A stretch of DNA of 64,000 nt from Luscinia megarhynchos (Eukaryota; Chordata; Aves; Passeriformes; Turdidae): contig JAPFBE010000002.1 of assembly GCA_034336665.1 (NCBI GenBank), forward strand, positions 10,152,146 through 10,216,145, given 5' to 3'. The notes below the pieces were generated by a model. It had not been told where the DNA came from and searched no databases. It was given only the letters and a program-made list of their open reading frames with translations. Every line of letters starts with the position of its first letter. Within the stretch, counting starts at the first letter, position 1. Position numbers and translations under genes: made by a program. Shown piece by piece: positions 22,361 through 36,500 of this stretch.

Positions 22361-24689
22361 CTGCCTGTTACTGTGGTGACTAAGATCGGTTGAATTGAAA
22401 GAAGAGTCAACACTGGCGTGGTGTCACCCTGAGGAGATGAGCATTGACTTCCAGAGATTTTTAACTGTTTCCACATACATGTGAAAATTTTCCTCATACA
22501 GGTGCAAGCAGACTCCTTTCTTCTGACATATGGACTACTTAGAGCTAGTGGCCAAGCATATTTTAGTGTGTGAAGGGCTGCTAGGTGCTTACTTTAACAT
22601 ATTCAGATACTCTGGAAAGGTTCTATCTACCTAGACAGATGGGATAAATTTATGATTGCTGCTTTTTTTTTTTTCTTTAAACTCATGTTTTTAATTATAT
22701 TTGAGCTAAGCACTCAGAGGCCTTAAGGCAGGAATCCCTTCTTTACTAACTTGTAATTAGCTCTGATTGTTCCCTTTCATGTCTGTTATGAGCAGGAAGC
22801 ACAGAAGCTCAGAACATGTAACGTTGTATGATGAGTATTCAGCGTCTTTGCAATGCTGGGGAAAATGCAGAGTCTCCTTGTAGGATAGCTCATTCAAATG
22901 CACAGTGTTATGCCACCAGGGGAAGTACTCTTACTTTTTATTAAAAGGCAGCTATGAGGCTGTCTAGGTACTAATTTCATATTCCCCATAATTACCAAGT
23001 GCTTGCCTCTGCTTGTGAAAAGGTAGTGAATCACCTTCTAAACCTTCCTCCTCCTGTCACTTAGGCCCTGTGCTACATCACCCTCAGTTCAACAAGAGAA
23101 AAAAATCACCAGGCAAAGCTGACTTTCAGCAGTGACTTTTTAGGCTTCTTTTACAATGAGGCTGTGAAATGAAATCATAGTGTTTTGTTTTCTCGAGCTT
23201 CCCCCAGTCCATTCTCAGTGGCCTCCTTCGGTGTGCAAATTAAGCGTGGCTCTTGTGGTTCAGCCTCCTTTCAGCATGGCTATAGTTAGCAGTTGGCTGA
23301 ACACCCAGCACTGTCACTTTGTTTCATAGCTTTGCCATCAGTAAATGACAATTATAAACCAGCCTTTTCAGTTTGTTCTTCAGGTGCTTGCCCGAGACAG
23401 AAAACTACTATTTGAATCAGTAAGATTTTTTTTTTTCTAAATTAGCATCCCTAAAAAAAAAACCCAAGCCCCAAAACCTCGGCCACAGAACACAAAGTTT
23501 CTGAGCCTGGCTGTCCCATATCATGTGCTCCATTAGGGCAAAGGCATGAGCTGAGCTATCAACATATGGCAAGAACAAGAAGTGCAGGTTACTTCACGTG
23601 CTTTAGACAGAGTCTTCATGACAAGTCAGTCTTGTAAAGCATTTCTAGTTAATAAAGTTAGTAAAGCATTTTGCAGTTAATAAAGTTTTGAAGGGTAAAT
23701 GGAACAAGTATCATCATCTCATGTGGCCTCTAAGCCACAGTTTACACCTGTGTTGGACCTTACCACTGAAGCTGAATTTGAGTGTTTGTTCAAACTGCCA
23801 AGACTTTGTCTGTAGAACTTGTGATTGTGGAATTAATGAAATAATTAATTTCCTGAACTGATGAATGAAGGGAAACACAGCAGATTGCCTGACTCTTCTA
23901 CTCTACATAATCTCTCCTGCACAAGGTACTTTTCCTCTGAGGCATCTGTGAAGCTGGGAAGGGGAAATGTTCAACTTGCTCTTCCTTTAAGTCCTAGTAG
24001 AACTAGATAAGAGATTTTTTAAAGAGAAAAAAAAAAAAAAAGCAAAGCCCACAGCACATTTAAGCACTCCAACAATGCTAGGAAATGTAGATGCCTGTTT
24101 AGAATGTTAACATCTTATAATTCTTCCCCCCAGCTTCTACACACAGAATGGGCACAGACCGTGCTCCTGCTGGTGCTCCTCCTGCCTTGTTTTTCCTGGA
24201 GAAGCCCTGTCCTCTGACACAGGGCAACACCAGGACTTTTCTCCTGGGCCTGTCTGCAGAGATTGACCTGCTGCCTCTCTCCTATTTTTCTCAATATCAA
24301 TATCAAACAAATTGCTCTGTCCTCTTCTTCGTCTTCCTGGTGTTTTTCCAATATACTTGGTTTCACTGTTCCAGACAGTACTTAATATAGTGAAATTTCA
24401 GAGTGAATGAGGATAGCAGTTCTTTAATATGTCTTCCTGAGTGTCCTTACCCTGAAAAAGTAAATCTCATTTGTGAGTGTTGGTGTAAGAAACATGAATG
24501 CAATTTCCTGAAGTTTTGCATGAGACGTATGGGAGCAACAACATACCTTTCATATCCTGCCAACTTGATTTCATTAGGTCTTGGAGAATGTTGGCCCTAG
24601 GGACAGTTGATAGCCAACTTGTTATTTTGTATAGCTGATAGTTTTTATTTGACCCTGACATGAGCAGGTCTTACTGTATACACAACACC
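22361..24689. other. Intergenic, no gene recognised
   Basis: Unique sequence with homopolymer runs (T-run near 22663-22674, T-run near 23428, A-run at 24027-24041). Short open frames at 24115-24600 have no recognisable domain. Confidence 0.5.
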
Positions 24690-24804
24690 ATATATATCTA
24701 TATATCTATATATCTATATATATATCTATATCTATATATAGATATATCTATCACACACATATATATGTATGTATGTATGTATATAAACATATAATGTGTG
24801 TGTG
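24690..24804. repeat. (TATCTA)n / (TGTA)n / (TG)n compound microsatellite
   Basis: TATATC units, then a TATAGATATA inverted patch, four TGTA copies (about 24766-24783) and a short TG run. AT-rich and self-complementary. Confidence 0.92.
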
Positions 24805-25127
24805 CTTCTCCCTCTGCCCGTGGCCTGTGTGTTAAATCCTCCATAAAGGCTTGTGGTGAATGGTATACCATGTCCTTCCTTTGAAGACAGTCAAATTCTG
24901 TAGCAGCTGTCCAGCAGAGTAAAAAGACTAATTCTTAAATGAATTACTTCTTACTTAGACAACCTAATAAGTTTAACCAGGACTCTTCCCCTTTACCCCA
25001 TATTAGAAAACATAAATTACTGGGTACTAAGTAAGAAAAGCAGTTGCTAGCATACTTAGAAAGAATGACAAAATTAGTTTAAAAGTATAAGTATATTTAA
25101 TGTGCATCCTCTCATCCTTTCCCCAAA

Positions 25128-25245
25128 TCCTCAAAGCTTTATAATTTATAGAATATAATTTTTAAAGCATCCTTGTTAGGCAGTGGGGAAGACAAATATT
25201 ATTATCCTTGTATTACAGAATAATGAAGAGAGGCAGACAGGTCTC
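25128..25245 (-). mobile_element. Ancient MIR/L3-like SINE or LINE 3' relic
   Basis: TCCTCAAAGCTTTATAA, then GTTAGGCAGTGGGGAAG, AATATTATTATCCTTGTATT and ACAGAATAATGAAGAGAGGC follow the order of the antisense CORE-SINE/L3 3' region (TCAAAGCGCTTTA, GTAGG, TATTATTATCCCCATTTTAC, AGAGAGG). Such elements predate the radiation of living amniotes, so the copy is very old. The exact family cannot be assigned by eye. Confidence 0.55.
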
Positions 25246-26898
25246 TGGGAATATGTCTATACTAATGATCCTATTGGTACAGCCATAGAATAATTAGTAT
25301 ACAATAATTCTATATTAATATAAAATGATAATTAAATGGGCTATTTCCAATTCCCTGACAACAATATGCCTGATGCAATATATTTTGTGTCTATATGATA
25401 GTGAAATACTCCAGTCAAAACAAGTTGGCCACTTTCAAATTGCCTACCAGGAGTGATTTCTAGTCTGTGTTTAGGGCTGAAAAACATGCCTACAGGTCTA
25501 GAAGAGACTTACTCAGGTCAAACTGTGCTACAGATAATTTCCCAGTGTGCCTTGGCCAATGGTTTGTGAGTGCAGACCTAACCAAAGGATTTTACCTAGT
25601 TCCATGCAACAGCTATATTACTGTACTTAATTTTGGCATCATCTTTTGCTTCTGTGAAATCTGACTTTTGCCTCTACCTCTGTTGCTCTCCTCCTCTTCC
25701 AGCCTGGCTAGGTTGTGTTGCCACTGGGGGGCAGGTCTCCAGAGCAAACAAGAGTGCTTCTTTCCTACAAAGAGCCTTAGCAACAATTTGGCGTTTTGCA
25801 GGTGTTTCTACCAAATTTAAGTTACAATCAGCTGGAGTTCTTGTGTAGGGACTGGATCCTGTCACCTGTACACTCTTGAAGCAGCACCTGTGTGCAATCA
25901 TCTGTTGAAAGCAATATGGAAAGATACTGCTCATTGTTAGAAAGGATAGGAGGTTGTAGCCATAAAGTGTTATGTTATAGAGGAAAATAAAAACACAGGC
26001 AAAATTCAATACAAAGCAAAAGTGACACACCATAACTCTGCTACTGTCTCTGTCAAAGTCTGAGTTTAGGGTAAGTGGAAACTGGTGCAGCTAGTATTGA
26101 ATGTGTAGGAATCCTACAACACTGCATTTTAAGGGAGCTTAATATCCTTCGTTACACAAAGCACGTGCAATGTGGACCAAATTAATCTCTGGCTCGATTC
26201 TATCCAATGCATTGAAATCCCTTGGTTTATTAATTAGTCCCAGACCTAAATATTTTTTCCGCCATGCTGTCTACCACTATTCAAGCAGCAAGATTTTCAT
26301 TAATTTTCATGCAACACAGCAAATTACTTCCTAGAATTTAAACCCTCATTTATCTTGTAACAATCAGGGCCTTTGATGAATATGTGAATTGAGCCAGCAT
26401 TAGGGGGGACATTATATTCCAAAAAAGCTGCGTGTCACCTAAGCTGCCCCTTTCTATACACAACTCATCTATTGCTGTGGGCAACATACACATCTGTTAG
26501 CATAAAATATTATTTTCTGAGTGTCTGTTCTAACTGGCTAGAAAAATAGCAATTGAGCCCCAACTAAATCTCTCTGCATCCATCTTGCAAACAGGAGAGA
26601 TGAAACAGAACATTCACAACCAGTCCAGGGCAGAAATCAAAATCCCTTGGACAGTGTGAAGGTACATACAGGCAGTCAGAGCAGACTCCTAGTAGTTGTA
26701 GAAAAATGAAATACTGTTAATTCCATCTCCAGAATACCTAACATCAAATCACTTCAATGAGCTTAGCAGCCATAGCTCACATGTGCTGCAGTTCAGAAGG
26801 TGCATAAGCATTTTAATTTCCATTCCACAATTTTTTGATCTATCTGGAATAACAAAAATTTCCTCTAAATGGAGCTTGCTATGCTTGTTCACAGTCTT
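25246..26898. other. Intergenic, nothing recognised
   Basis: AT-rich unique sequence. The minus-strand open frame at 25674-26033 (119 codons) has no recognisable domain. No young repeat identified. Confidence 0.5.
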
Positions 26899-27190
26899 GT
26901 CACCTCAAGATTAGCCTCCTGTAATATACTTCCCTTTTGGCTATTGCTCGAGATCATTCAGAGCCTGAAGGAAGTCAGGAATGCAGCAGTCACATATTAA
27001 TCAAATCTTAAATTCGCAGCATGTCACCCCAGTGCTCTCTGAGCTGCCTTGGCTGCCAGCAGGATTCGAGGTATTGGTGCTGACCTTTAAAACTCTGGAT
27101 GCAGGCTCTCTCCTCAAAGCACACTACTACACACCCATCAGAGACGGCATTTGGGAGGCAGCTCTGCTTGATAGCAAGGGCTGCCAGCTG
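26899..27190 (+). pseudogene. L2-like LINE relic (RT C-terminal region)
   Basis: Translation at 26899-26925 gives VTSRLASCN, matching the LINE motif VTSRLDYCN. LKEVRNAAVTY follows, matching LQLVQNAAARL. After a +1 frame change, HVTPVLSELPWLP (27020-27058) and VLVLTFKTLD match HITPVLxxLHWLP and VLLLTYKAL. This set, in this order, is typical of the region C-terminal to the reverse transcriptase in L2-clade and related LINEs. The copy has stops and at least one frameshift. L2 is long dead in birds, so it is an old fossil. A T-rich run begins at about 27272. Confidence 0.65.
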
Positions 27191-27250
27191 GGCAACTTTT
27201 GCCAAAGCCACCTTGAGTCTTCAACTGCACTAAACTGCCAGACATGCTCA

Positions 27251-30200
27251 TGCTGCTTGAGCTCTGTTTTCTTTTTTTTCTTCTTCTTTTTTTTTAATTT
27301 TAAGAATTTAGAAAACCATCATCTAAGGGATGGACTGTCTTTTCTCTTTTAAGAGCTGATTGCAAAGGGTAGTATGGGTGTACCTTCTAAATAACCCTGA
27401 AACAGATTAAAATGCATGTGCAGTTAGCACCTGAGATGCAGACCCACTGTACCTGCAGGCTTGACAGACCCATCTGAGTGGAACCTCTGTTTTACCTTAC
27501 CAAGTACTAAAAAGCAAATCTAATTACTGTGCTTCAATGAGAAATGTCTGTATCACGTCAATGGGACACAAGAGACAGGCACTGAGTGCTGATTCCAAAC
27601 CTGGCCTGTGGAAAAACAGGACCTAAGCTAGTTAACGTAAGGTCCAGTTATAGCACGGTGTTTTCTCTTGGGTGCTAGAAACAGCTGAACATTCAAGCAT
27701 CTGTATGTTGGAAGTAAATGAATTGTGTAAGTGACCCTGGCTACAACACCAGATTTTACCATCCACAATGCTAATAGAAAATGCACTGATGCATATTACT
27801 GAAGGAGAGTCCTGAATATGAAGCAGCAATAGAGTTAGAACCAATCCTCAGGCCATTGTACAAGGCAGGAACTGATAGTGATAATGTAGGCTTCTGCTCC
27901 CTGAAAGGGGCTTCTCCTAAGTGACAAGTGAAGTGCCGTGGCAGTCGTGTGCCAAAGCACGCACAGGGACTGCCTGATGGTGATGCAGCTGTAACAAAAT
28001 CCCATTTGTAATGAAGCAGAATTGAAGTGTGAAATTGTTTCATAAGCTCTTTGGATGGTTTGGAGGAGATGGTTCCCATCGTCTCAGGCTGTCCTTTGTG
28101 AAGGTTCAAGAAGTATGCAGCTCCTGTTCTGCCCTAAGCGACCATCATGGCTGTGAAAAAGTAATTATGGGTTCTCTCTACAGGGGAATCACCACTGTTC
28201 TTTGCACTGCTCTGGGGCTTCATGAAGGTGCTATTATTTGATAGCTATTGTGCCTCTTACCCATTCATAGAAGCACAAATTCCTATGTTTAAGACAAAAT
28301 TTAAAACACTGGAATGTAGTCAGAATTTTTGAAATTATTGCTTTATAAGTAGTTATGTATTCCCACATCAGTGTGCATACATTAAGGCCGTATTTATTAA
28401 GTACAGTATGATATTTGAAAAGTATGATATTTGAAAATGTTTGAAAAAAAAGCTGCACAGAGGTCATTTTTTCAGTGACTATCTCCTATTAGAATTCTGT
28501 CTTTCTAAACAAATTGGTGGCAGTGACACCTGGCAGATCTCCTTCTACTTTGCCATATTGATCTACTTAGTGTTTTTCCACGTTATACATACCCAGCCTT
28601 AAAGACTGTGTGTAAATAGCCTCTCCATTGCAGAAAATAATAAGCAGGAATCACTGACTGCATCCCCCTGGTTCTCAGTGCTGTCTGAGTTGCTTTCCTA
28701 TTCACAGTCACCACTATGTCAAAAGTAAAAGAAACATTACCACAGCATTTACTGTCTTATCTGGTTGCCCTATGGGATTATTCAAGTAGGTAAGGAATGC
28801 AGCAGCAAGTCCAAATCCTAACTCTTTCTGATACAAAAGAAAAAAATATGTTAAAAAAATGTTCCATGTGACTGCTGGGAACTGAGAGCGCTCTGCACCT
28901 TGCAGGACTAGGTCCTGTGATAGAGAGTGCTTCTGCAGTAAGAGGAACTTGTGTGAGAACCCCCACCTACACATCTCAAACCTGATCAAGAGGAAAACAC
29001 ATCTGTCAAACACTGCCAACAGAACAAGGTTCTCTATTTGCAGATGGAATCACTACTCAGCTATGGACAAAATTGTGAAATTTCTCAGTTCTAGGCTGCA
29101 GTCTAATTTTTTACAGAGATGTTTCCCTATTTTTGTAGCTAGGGAAACAGGCTTTTGTTTCTTTAGAAATAAGCCAAGAATTAGGGGCCAGGCCACAAAA
29201 TATTCTGTTTTATTACAAAACCACCAAAACGTGATTTCTCACCAATTTAACTGGCAGCAAGAATATTTCACACAACAGTACCATGTACTGATGCTCTCCT
29301 GGGGAAGCTCAGCAGCAGTAACTTTGGCTGAGAGTTAGGACTATTTTTGGAAGCTTCAAAAGTATCCAGGGAAAGTACTTTTCACTTTTATTCATATAAA
29401 CAGTATCTCTATTTATTAAAAAAGTGAGAAATGGCTTCTCCTCAACTTCAAATGGCTTTGACAATAAAATTCTGCTTATATCAAGGTCTTGGGAGACACA
29501 TGAAGCTTTGTGACAAATGGGGTGTTTGGATGATGAAGAGATGACTAGAAGACTCAGGAAGAGATGCTTCAGACTCCTGCCCCTGGAGCACAGTGAAATA
29601 AAGGTGAGTGCACTTAGATCCCAGCCCTGTGTCTCCTAACCCGTTTAATCTCTCATGCCTGCATGGGGATGGACTATGATGAACTATACAGTCTTTTCCA
29701 TCTTAAATTACTAAAAGGCTAAGTAAGTCATTCCTGCTGTGAAAAGAAGGAAAAAAAGCCCTGTGTAAATGTTTAGGTTCCTAAGTACAGGCTTAAATCT
29801 TATTGAAGTCCATAGAATTTAAAGTGCTTAAGTGTTTGCTGAATAGAGATATGTTGCTGAATCATGGCCAAGACTTTTTAAGTTGATGTACTGTTACCTG
29901 TGAAATTACTAATATGCTCAATATCAACCCTGTACTTAAATGCATTGTTAAAGGGGAATAGACTTTTTCAGGGCTTCTGGTTCATCCTCTGAAAGTGCAT
30001 CTGGCTGAATTAGGGATTCAGAATAAAGTCAATGAGTAAAAATGTTTGAAAACATAAAGCCTAACCAGAGCAGGAAATTGTGGAATGAGCCAGGGCAAGA
30101 ATTTTCTAGACAACTACGCTGCTATTGACAACTTCAAAGTTCAGTACTCTCTTCTGTGCTGTTACCACTCATTCTGAAATTTTCTTCCCATTGAACAGAA

Positions 30201-33200
30201 AAAAAACATCGGGAATTTTACTGGAAGTGTATCATCTCCATTGGTATAGACTGTCTGATTTCCATCCCTTTGTGTCTATCACCTAAAAGTGTGTTCAAAT
30301 GTTTCCATTAGCGGCAAGCTAAATCTCATGGTATGAACAGGAAATAAAGTAGATTAACACTGTCTGACACTGCATATTAATTTCCAGTACCCTTTTCTAT
30401 CTTTCTTTTTCTGTCTTCCACCTCTTCTGCAATAAGTTCTCTGATCTGCTGAGATGTCAAACCTGCAATGCAATCAGATGTTCTTTCTGCAAGCTCTGGG
30501 TCCGTGTATTAGTTGGCATTTAAACACACATACACTGAGAGGATTTACTGATTATGGCTGGGGTGATCGGCATGAGATTAAACCAAAATTTTTGAGCACA
30601 TCATTGATGTAAATATAAATGAGGCTTTAGATATCAAAGATGTTCTTGAAAACATTGCCTCTAAATGGCAAAAAAGACCAGGCTTGAGGTCAAGCATTGT
30701 AACCTGGGGCTGTTCAAAAGAAAACTCACAGTGGGATGTTGTGTCTGTCACTCCTTATCAGAAGCACCAGTCTCAGCTGTTTGGGGGTACATTTTCCCAT
30801 TCTGTCAGGTGATGCACTATTCTTTGCCCTCAATTTCTTTCCTCTTTGGCCTTGATGACTTTCTGGAGGTGAGACCTCACCAAAAATTGCTGGGAGTTGA
30901 TTTTGAATTGAACTCGGAGAGCAAGCCCACATGCTACAGCATTAAGAAAATAAGATGCATTAGGTGTTCTGGGGGGGGATGTTGCTGCCACCAGCCAGCC
31001 TCTCCCACCAAGTGTCACTGCCACCAGGGTCTCCACTTGCTCCCCAACCTGGAGACGTGCTTTTGAAAAGGAGCTATGGGAATAATGCCCCACTTCAAAT
31101 GACTGCAAGCCATCGTCTGTGGAGTGGAAACAAGAGGCTCCATCCAATCTCTCTTTGCACTGCATGCTTCTCTGCACTTTTTGTTGCTCTTTCAGTAGCT
31201 TTCCTTTGCCAACAAATAACAGGCATTAAGGATAGAGAAACAATAAAATTACATGAGGAGAGAGCAACAATCAGCACACAAAGATAAACATCAGCAATGA
31301 ACACTTGCAGCTGCCAGCCCTACAACATATATAAATGACAGAGGGGTGCGTGTAGGGAAGGGAACAGAAGTGGTGTGTGCAGATCCAGGAAGGGACGGTG
31401 CAAAGGCTCCTGGCAGAGCTTGGGAAAGCCCACGTGGTTCAAGCATGCTGGAACCACAAATAGCCTATGCACAAGGGATGACTGTGCCTGAATGCCACAT
31501 CACTGTGATTCCCTTTGGCTTCTTGGAGTTGAAAATCGAGCTTTAGGATTAATGTGGTGTGTTAAATGTCCAGGAAGGAAAAGTGGCACAAATGCCATAA
31601 AGCTGACCCTCTGAGGGCATAAAGAGGAAAAAAAGATTTTCCTTTTTCTCCTCTCTATGATATTGTAGTACAAACAGAACAGAATGCTTCATGTTTATGG
31701 GGAAAGAGGAGCTTTATTTTGTACCCATTGGAGATATTTTTGATTTTTTAGAATCCATTTCTAGATGGCGGGTCTTAGCTTTGTCATTCTTCTCCCAGTG
31801 CCAGTGCTGTCCCGCTCAAATCCCAAGTTGCTATTATTTTGAGAAGGAAGATTTTGAAACTGGTTAAAAGAACAATATTTCTTGCAGTAGATTCATTGGT
31901 GGAAAGAAGAACTTGTTGTTTGGTGCTGTTTTGAAGTCTGGGTGGTCCAGCAGAAAAGGAATGTGATGGGCTGAGTGCAGGTGACGTGGTGAGGAGCACA
32001 TGCTGAATTCAGTGCACCCAAGCTGCTCCATAGCTGGCAGCTCAGATGGTCCCTGCAGCCAGAACCAGAATTTCCAGGCCAGCTCTTTGTTTTTAATTTC
32101 TTTCTTTGGTGTTTGATGTTTTTTTGGTTTTTTTTTTTCATCTTGTTTTACCTGTTGACACTGACACACAGTTTCACAACTGTGCACAGTTTCAGCTTAA
32201 CTTTGTACATGTGAGAAGTGGTGACTGGCAACAGATATTCTCTGGGGTACAAAACCCCTACAACAAGTAAAAGTTTGGTGTTTTAACTGCTTCCCTGCAG
32301 TTAAAACTGATAGGCACTCAGCTTAATGGCACTCTCCATCCCTTTCCCTCCAGAGTTACAGCCCAGACACTACCATTTTGCAATGAACAAAGATAATTTT
32401 GGAATTATTAATGTATTAAAGAGATTAAGGGAAGTAACTATTACATTGAGGAGTGATTTGACTCGAGTGCAAGGATCTTCTTTCCAGATACAGGCCAGGT
32501 CAGTGGAGAGGTACTGCTGTTGAGCAGATCAGGTGTGCTCAGCTGTGAGGACCACTGCAGGTGGTAGGGCAGACATGGAGATCCTGTTGCACTCAAACAC
32601 TCCAAATAGATAAATCCTATTTTCCCACCATCTGGAAACTCGGAGGGAAAACGGAACCATCGTCCATATGACAGGAGATTTGTCATGCACAGACTTAAGG
32701 TACAACTTTCATGGAACAACAGGAGGATTTCATCTGATTCAAGGCATCAAGTGCTATGGAAAAACACATTTATAGCTTGTCCAAGACAGAGCAGTCCGTC
32801 TTTAGCTCAAATTGTTGCATTGATAAAGAGGCATGGATAAAAAAACCACAGAACAAACCCTGCCATCTACTTTAAAGGAATGCTAATATGAAATGGAAAA
32901 AGTAACTCCTGATGAAATTCAAGGACTGTTATAATGAGGAAATATTTTCACCTTTGATCAAATAGGAATGGTTCTTTTCAGTGCTTGGGACAAACAAAAC
33001 TAAAGTTGCACAGCAGAAAACTGGAGAGCAGTTTTAAAATACTTCAAACACAGTATCTTTGTTGGCTACAGAAGTCCTTTAAATGTGTTTCTATATCTCT
33101 GAAATGATGCTTTATTAATTTATTTTCAAGCTGGTAGCTCAAAGATGTGACTTTTTTAGAGTCAACAACAGATTAGTGGCAAAGATAGACAGTAGAAACA

Positions 33201-33499
33201 GCATCCCAATTCACTTAGGTGGCCTAAACAACCTTTCCTGTTCAATTTTTTTGTGATCTTACAGCCTCCCCTAGCTAGTGCGTTTTGCCCATTTTTCTTC
33301 AACACTATACTAAGCATTAAGGGATAAAACCAGAAGTTACTTTATATACTGATTTGTCTCTTTAAGCTGGAAGTTGTTTCAATCTACTCTTCAGAGTGTC
33401 TGTTTGGGTCTTTTTTTACCTATTGGCAAGGTTTTTCAACTAAGCCAGAGTCCCAGTTTTAGCAGAAACGAGTGGCAAAAGCAATACTGATGTTAAATG
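27251..33499. other. Intergenic, no gene recognised
   Basis: Starts with a pyrimidine-rich run (about 27268-27300). The rest is unique sequence with open frames up to 133 codons (for example 30665-31066 on plus and 30830-31177 on minus) that overlap each other and have no recognised domain. A T-rich run lies at 32118-32140. Confidence 0.45.
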
Positions 33500-33570
33500 G
33501 AGTGTTATAGACTACAGGGTGCAGTTCTATTCCTGCATGAAAAACTGCCAGTCACTTAATCTCTCTCTGT
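33500..33570 (+). mobile_element. Possible CORE-SINE (MIR-like) fragment
   Basis: GGTGCAGTTCTATTCCTG followed by CCAGTCACTTAATCTCTCTC resembles the B-box and core region of MIR-like SINEs (GGGTTCTATTCCTGG ... GTCACTTAACCTCTCTG). Only about 70 bp match and no tail is visible, so this is tentative. Confidence 0.3.
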
Positions 33571-36500
33571 GGGTGTCTGGTGTAGCACAGCAACACCTGA
33601 GCTAGCTTTAAATTAGCTGAGTGTGACAGCATTAACACATGCACTGCAGCAGCACAAGGCTCAGCACTGGCTGGGAAGCTTATGTTTGGTATGGAGTGGG
33701 GCCCTCAACACTTGAGGTAAAAGGAGCATGCAGTTAATACCCCAGTTTTATAAAACACTATCCTTAAGATCTCATTGCACTTAGTACAGCTAGATAAAAC
33801 TGGATGCATGTCACGTGCACTTCCTCTTTGAGTATGGAAATGTAGAATTTAGTACAGTGAAAAACTGGCCGAGGAACTGATGGTCTGATGATGTTTCAGA
33901 AAGCCAGCACATACCACCTGACCCTTCCTTTCAGGTCATAATTAGCACAAGACTCCAGGACAAGCCCTTGCTGGGTAATGTGCCCATGAGGAAGTTGGAA
34001 ATACTGAGCTCTGCCTCATCATTTGCTGTGCACCCGAGTTGAGTGTCACTCAGCTTAACCACATAGAGCTCAGCCTGGAGCACTTTATTGCCAGGCATCA
34101 GGAATGGCCCATCCACAAGGAATCTGATTAAGCTTTTCAAACATCAGATTAACATTCATTTTGACACTTCTTGGCTGCATTTTGCAGTTTGTTTTCTTCC
34201 TTAGAAAGAGGCAAGATGCTTGTAAGTGAGCATATCTTACCTTCAAGAATCAGGACAAACCAACACCAGGTTTATCAAGCACCTCAAGAAGAAAGACCAA
34301 GAGTAGCCCATGTTTAATAGTCTCCTTGCGCACTCTAGTGTGCCAGTTTTGGCATGTTAAGATGAATCATGAAATTTAAGCCTGGCCAGTTGTCAATAGA
34401 CCATCTGCTAAACAAGTTATGGTAGTTCCAATTTTCCCAAGTGAACTTTTTAATAAATGCTTTCTCCTCCCAATGAAAAAGTAAATAAACAAACTGAGGT
34501 CACAACAGACATCTTTTAGAAACACAGACAGTAAAAGAGAATTACATTTTTGTCAGATACACTTTTTGCCACTGAGAAGAAAGGCAGAATCTCTGTCTTT
34601 CATTCTCTCTGACAAAATGCCCTGTTTAAATGCTGTTGAGATACATGATATAACAAAGTTTTTTTATCCCCATCAGGGAAAACTCTTGTCTGTTCTGGAG
34701 GTCATAACCACTCCTTGAAAGGAAAATAAGCACTATATTTCCAAGCTGTGAGAAAACATATCTAATAATTTTTAGTAGCTTATCAGGATAGTTAAATACC
34801 GAAGTGATAATGAAATGATCTCATAACTCTTTGCTCTTGGGTTATGACAGGCCAGTCAACAGAGTTAAATAGTCCTACTATCTCATGGGAAACAATTCCT
34901 GCTTTGCACTAACTGGAAAGAAGCTCTCTTACTAACTGCTCACAGAAGCTGCAGCTCTGCAGCAAGGAGCGTATCTGCAGCAGTAATGCTTTCCAGCAGA
35001 AGACAGCCGTGGTGAGTCCCTCTCTCTGGCCTTCTAGGTGGTCTTTCCCTCAGATCTAATGATAGGCCTGTCAGAGTGATTTATGGCACTTATCCATGCC
35101 TCTGTGTTTTCCTCCTCGGCTTTGGGTCAGCTCTGGCCTCCAGCGCTCTGTGGTTGTTCTTAACACGTATTCAGTAATCGCACAGACCGAGACTTTGTTT
35201 TTCTACATTTGTGTTTTCTTTCATTCTGGCTGTCTTGGAGTTTTCAATAACACTCATCACCACGGGACACTACTTCCATATTTCATCCGTCGGTAAAGCT
35301 CGCGTTAATCCTGTGCCACCAGCAGCCCTCTCTGCTGGCTCGGGTTTGCACGTGTGCACACAAACTCACACTGAAAATGTATCATTGCACTTCTGCTAGT
35401 TCTGGGTCCTGGAGGCCCCTGTGCCTGATCCATATCCCATGAAAATCAGCAGGAAGTTTACCCTAGCTGTTAACAGGAATTTTAATAAGATTACTTTAGC
35501 TGATATGGGGATGGACTGAGTTCTGCTGCATGGTGCACAGACAGAAATAAGCCAGTGTATAAAGACCATCTCCACGCTTCTCATTGCATGCACTTGCACA
35601 ACACAAAGGGCTGGTTACCCATTTCTGAGAGAAAAACAGCCTGAGCAGGGCTGTGGCAGGAAGAAATTCTCTGCTTCACATTCCTGGGGCACTTTGGTCA
35701 CTTCATCATAGCGTAAGCAAAATTCCTTCAGGACTTGGATTGCACATCCCTCCAGAATGTGGGAGCAGCAGCAAATAAAAGGCATGACAGAGCCCATAGC
35801 CTGGGACTCCTTCATGTGATAATCTTCTCTTATACTTGGCTCGCTAATAATAAATCACACATCACTTGCTGCATGGATGCCAAACAGGGCACCACCCATC
35901 CTTTTTATTTAGCAACAGTTTCTGAACAATGCTGCTTTATCTGATCACAGTTCTAAAAACCAAAACATCTCTGTGATAGATATTTTTTATAGGAACAGTA
36001 AAATGTTACAGGCCTGTGTAGGGTAGTCTAAAGCATTTCCATTGAAAAATGCATAAAATTCTGAATTCAAGGAACAGGCAGATAAAGAGGAATTCAGACC
36101 ACTGTGTTAGTTTTAATTAAATGGGAAGAAGAAAGGGCTGCCATATGTGTTTTACAGACAGACTAAAAACCCTACAGCTTCTCTGAAGGTAAAAATCGAT
36201 CTTAGGTCAATGTGAGTTTTGCCCTAATTGTAGAATCATGCTGGTATTTATATTTCTTTGCACATCTGAGACTGCATTTAATGATTGAATAAAATTCCAT
36301 TGAATGGGAACTCTGTCCAAATAGGAAGCTTCCTGTCCTCAGTGGTTACCCAAAGCATAATTTCTCCCCATCATTTTAGAAGAATATTAATTTTGGAAAG
36401 CAGCAGCCATGAAAAGAAATCAACAAACAAACAGTTAAAATACATGAGAACACAACCATCATGGTGATTTACCCAAGATGTTTCACCATCACCTGAGACC

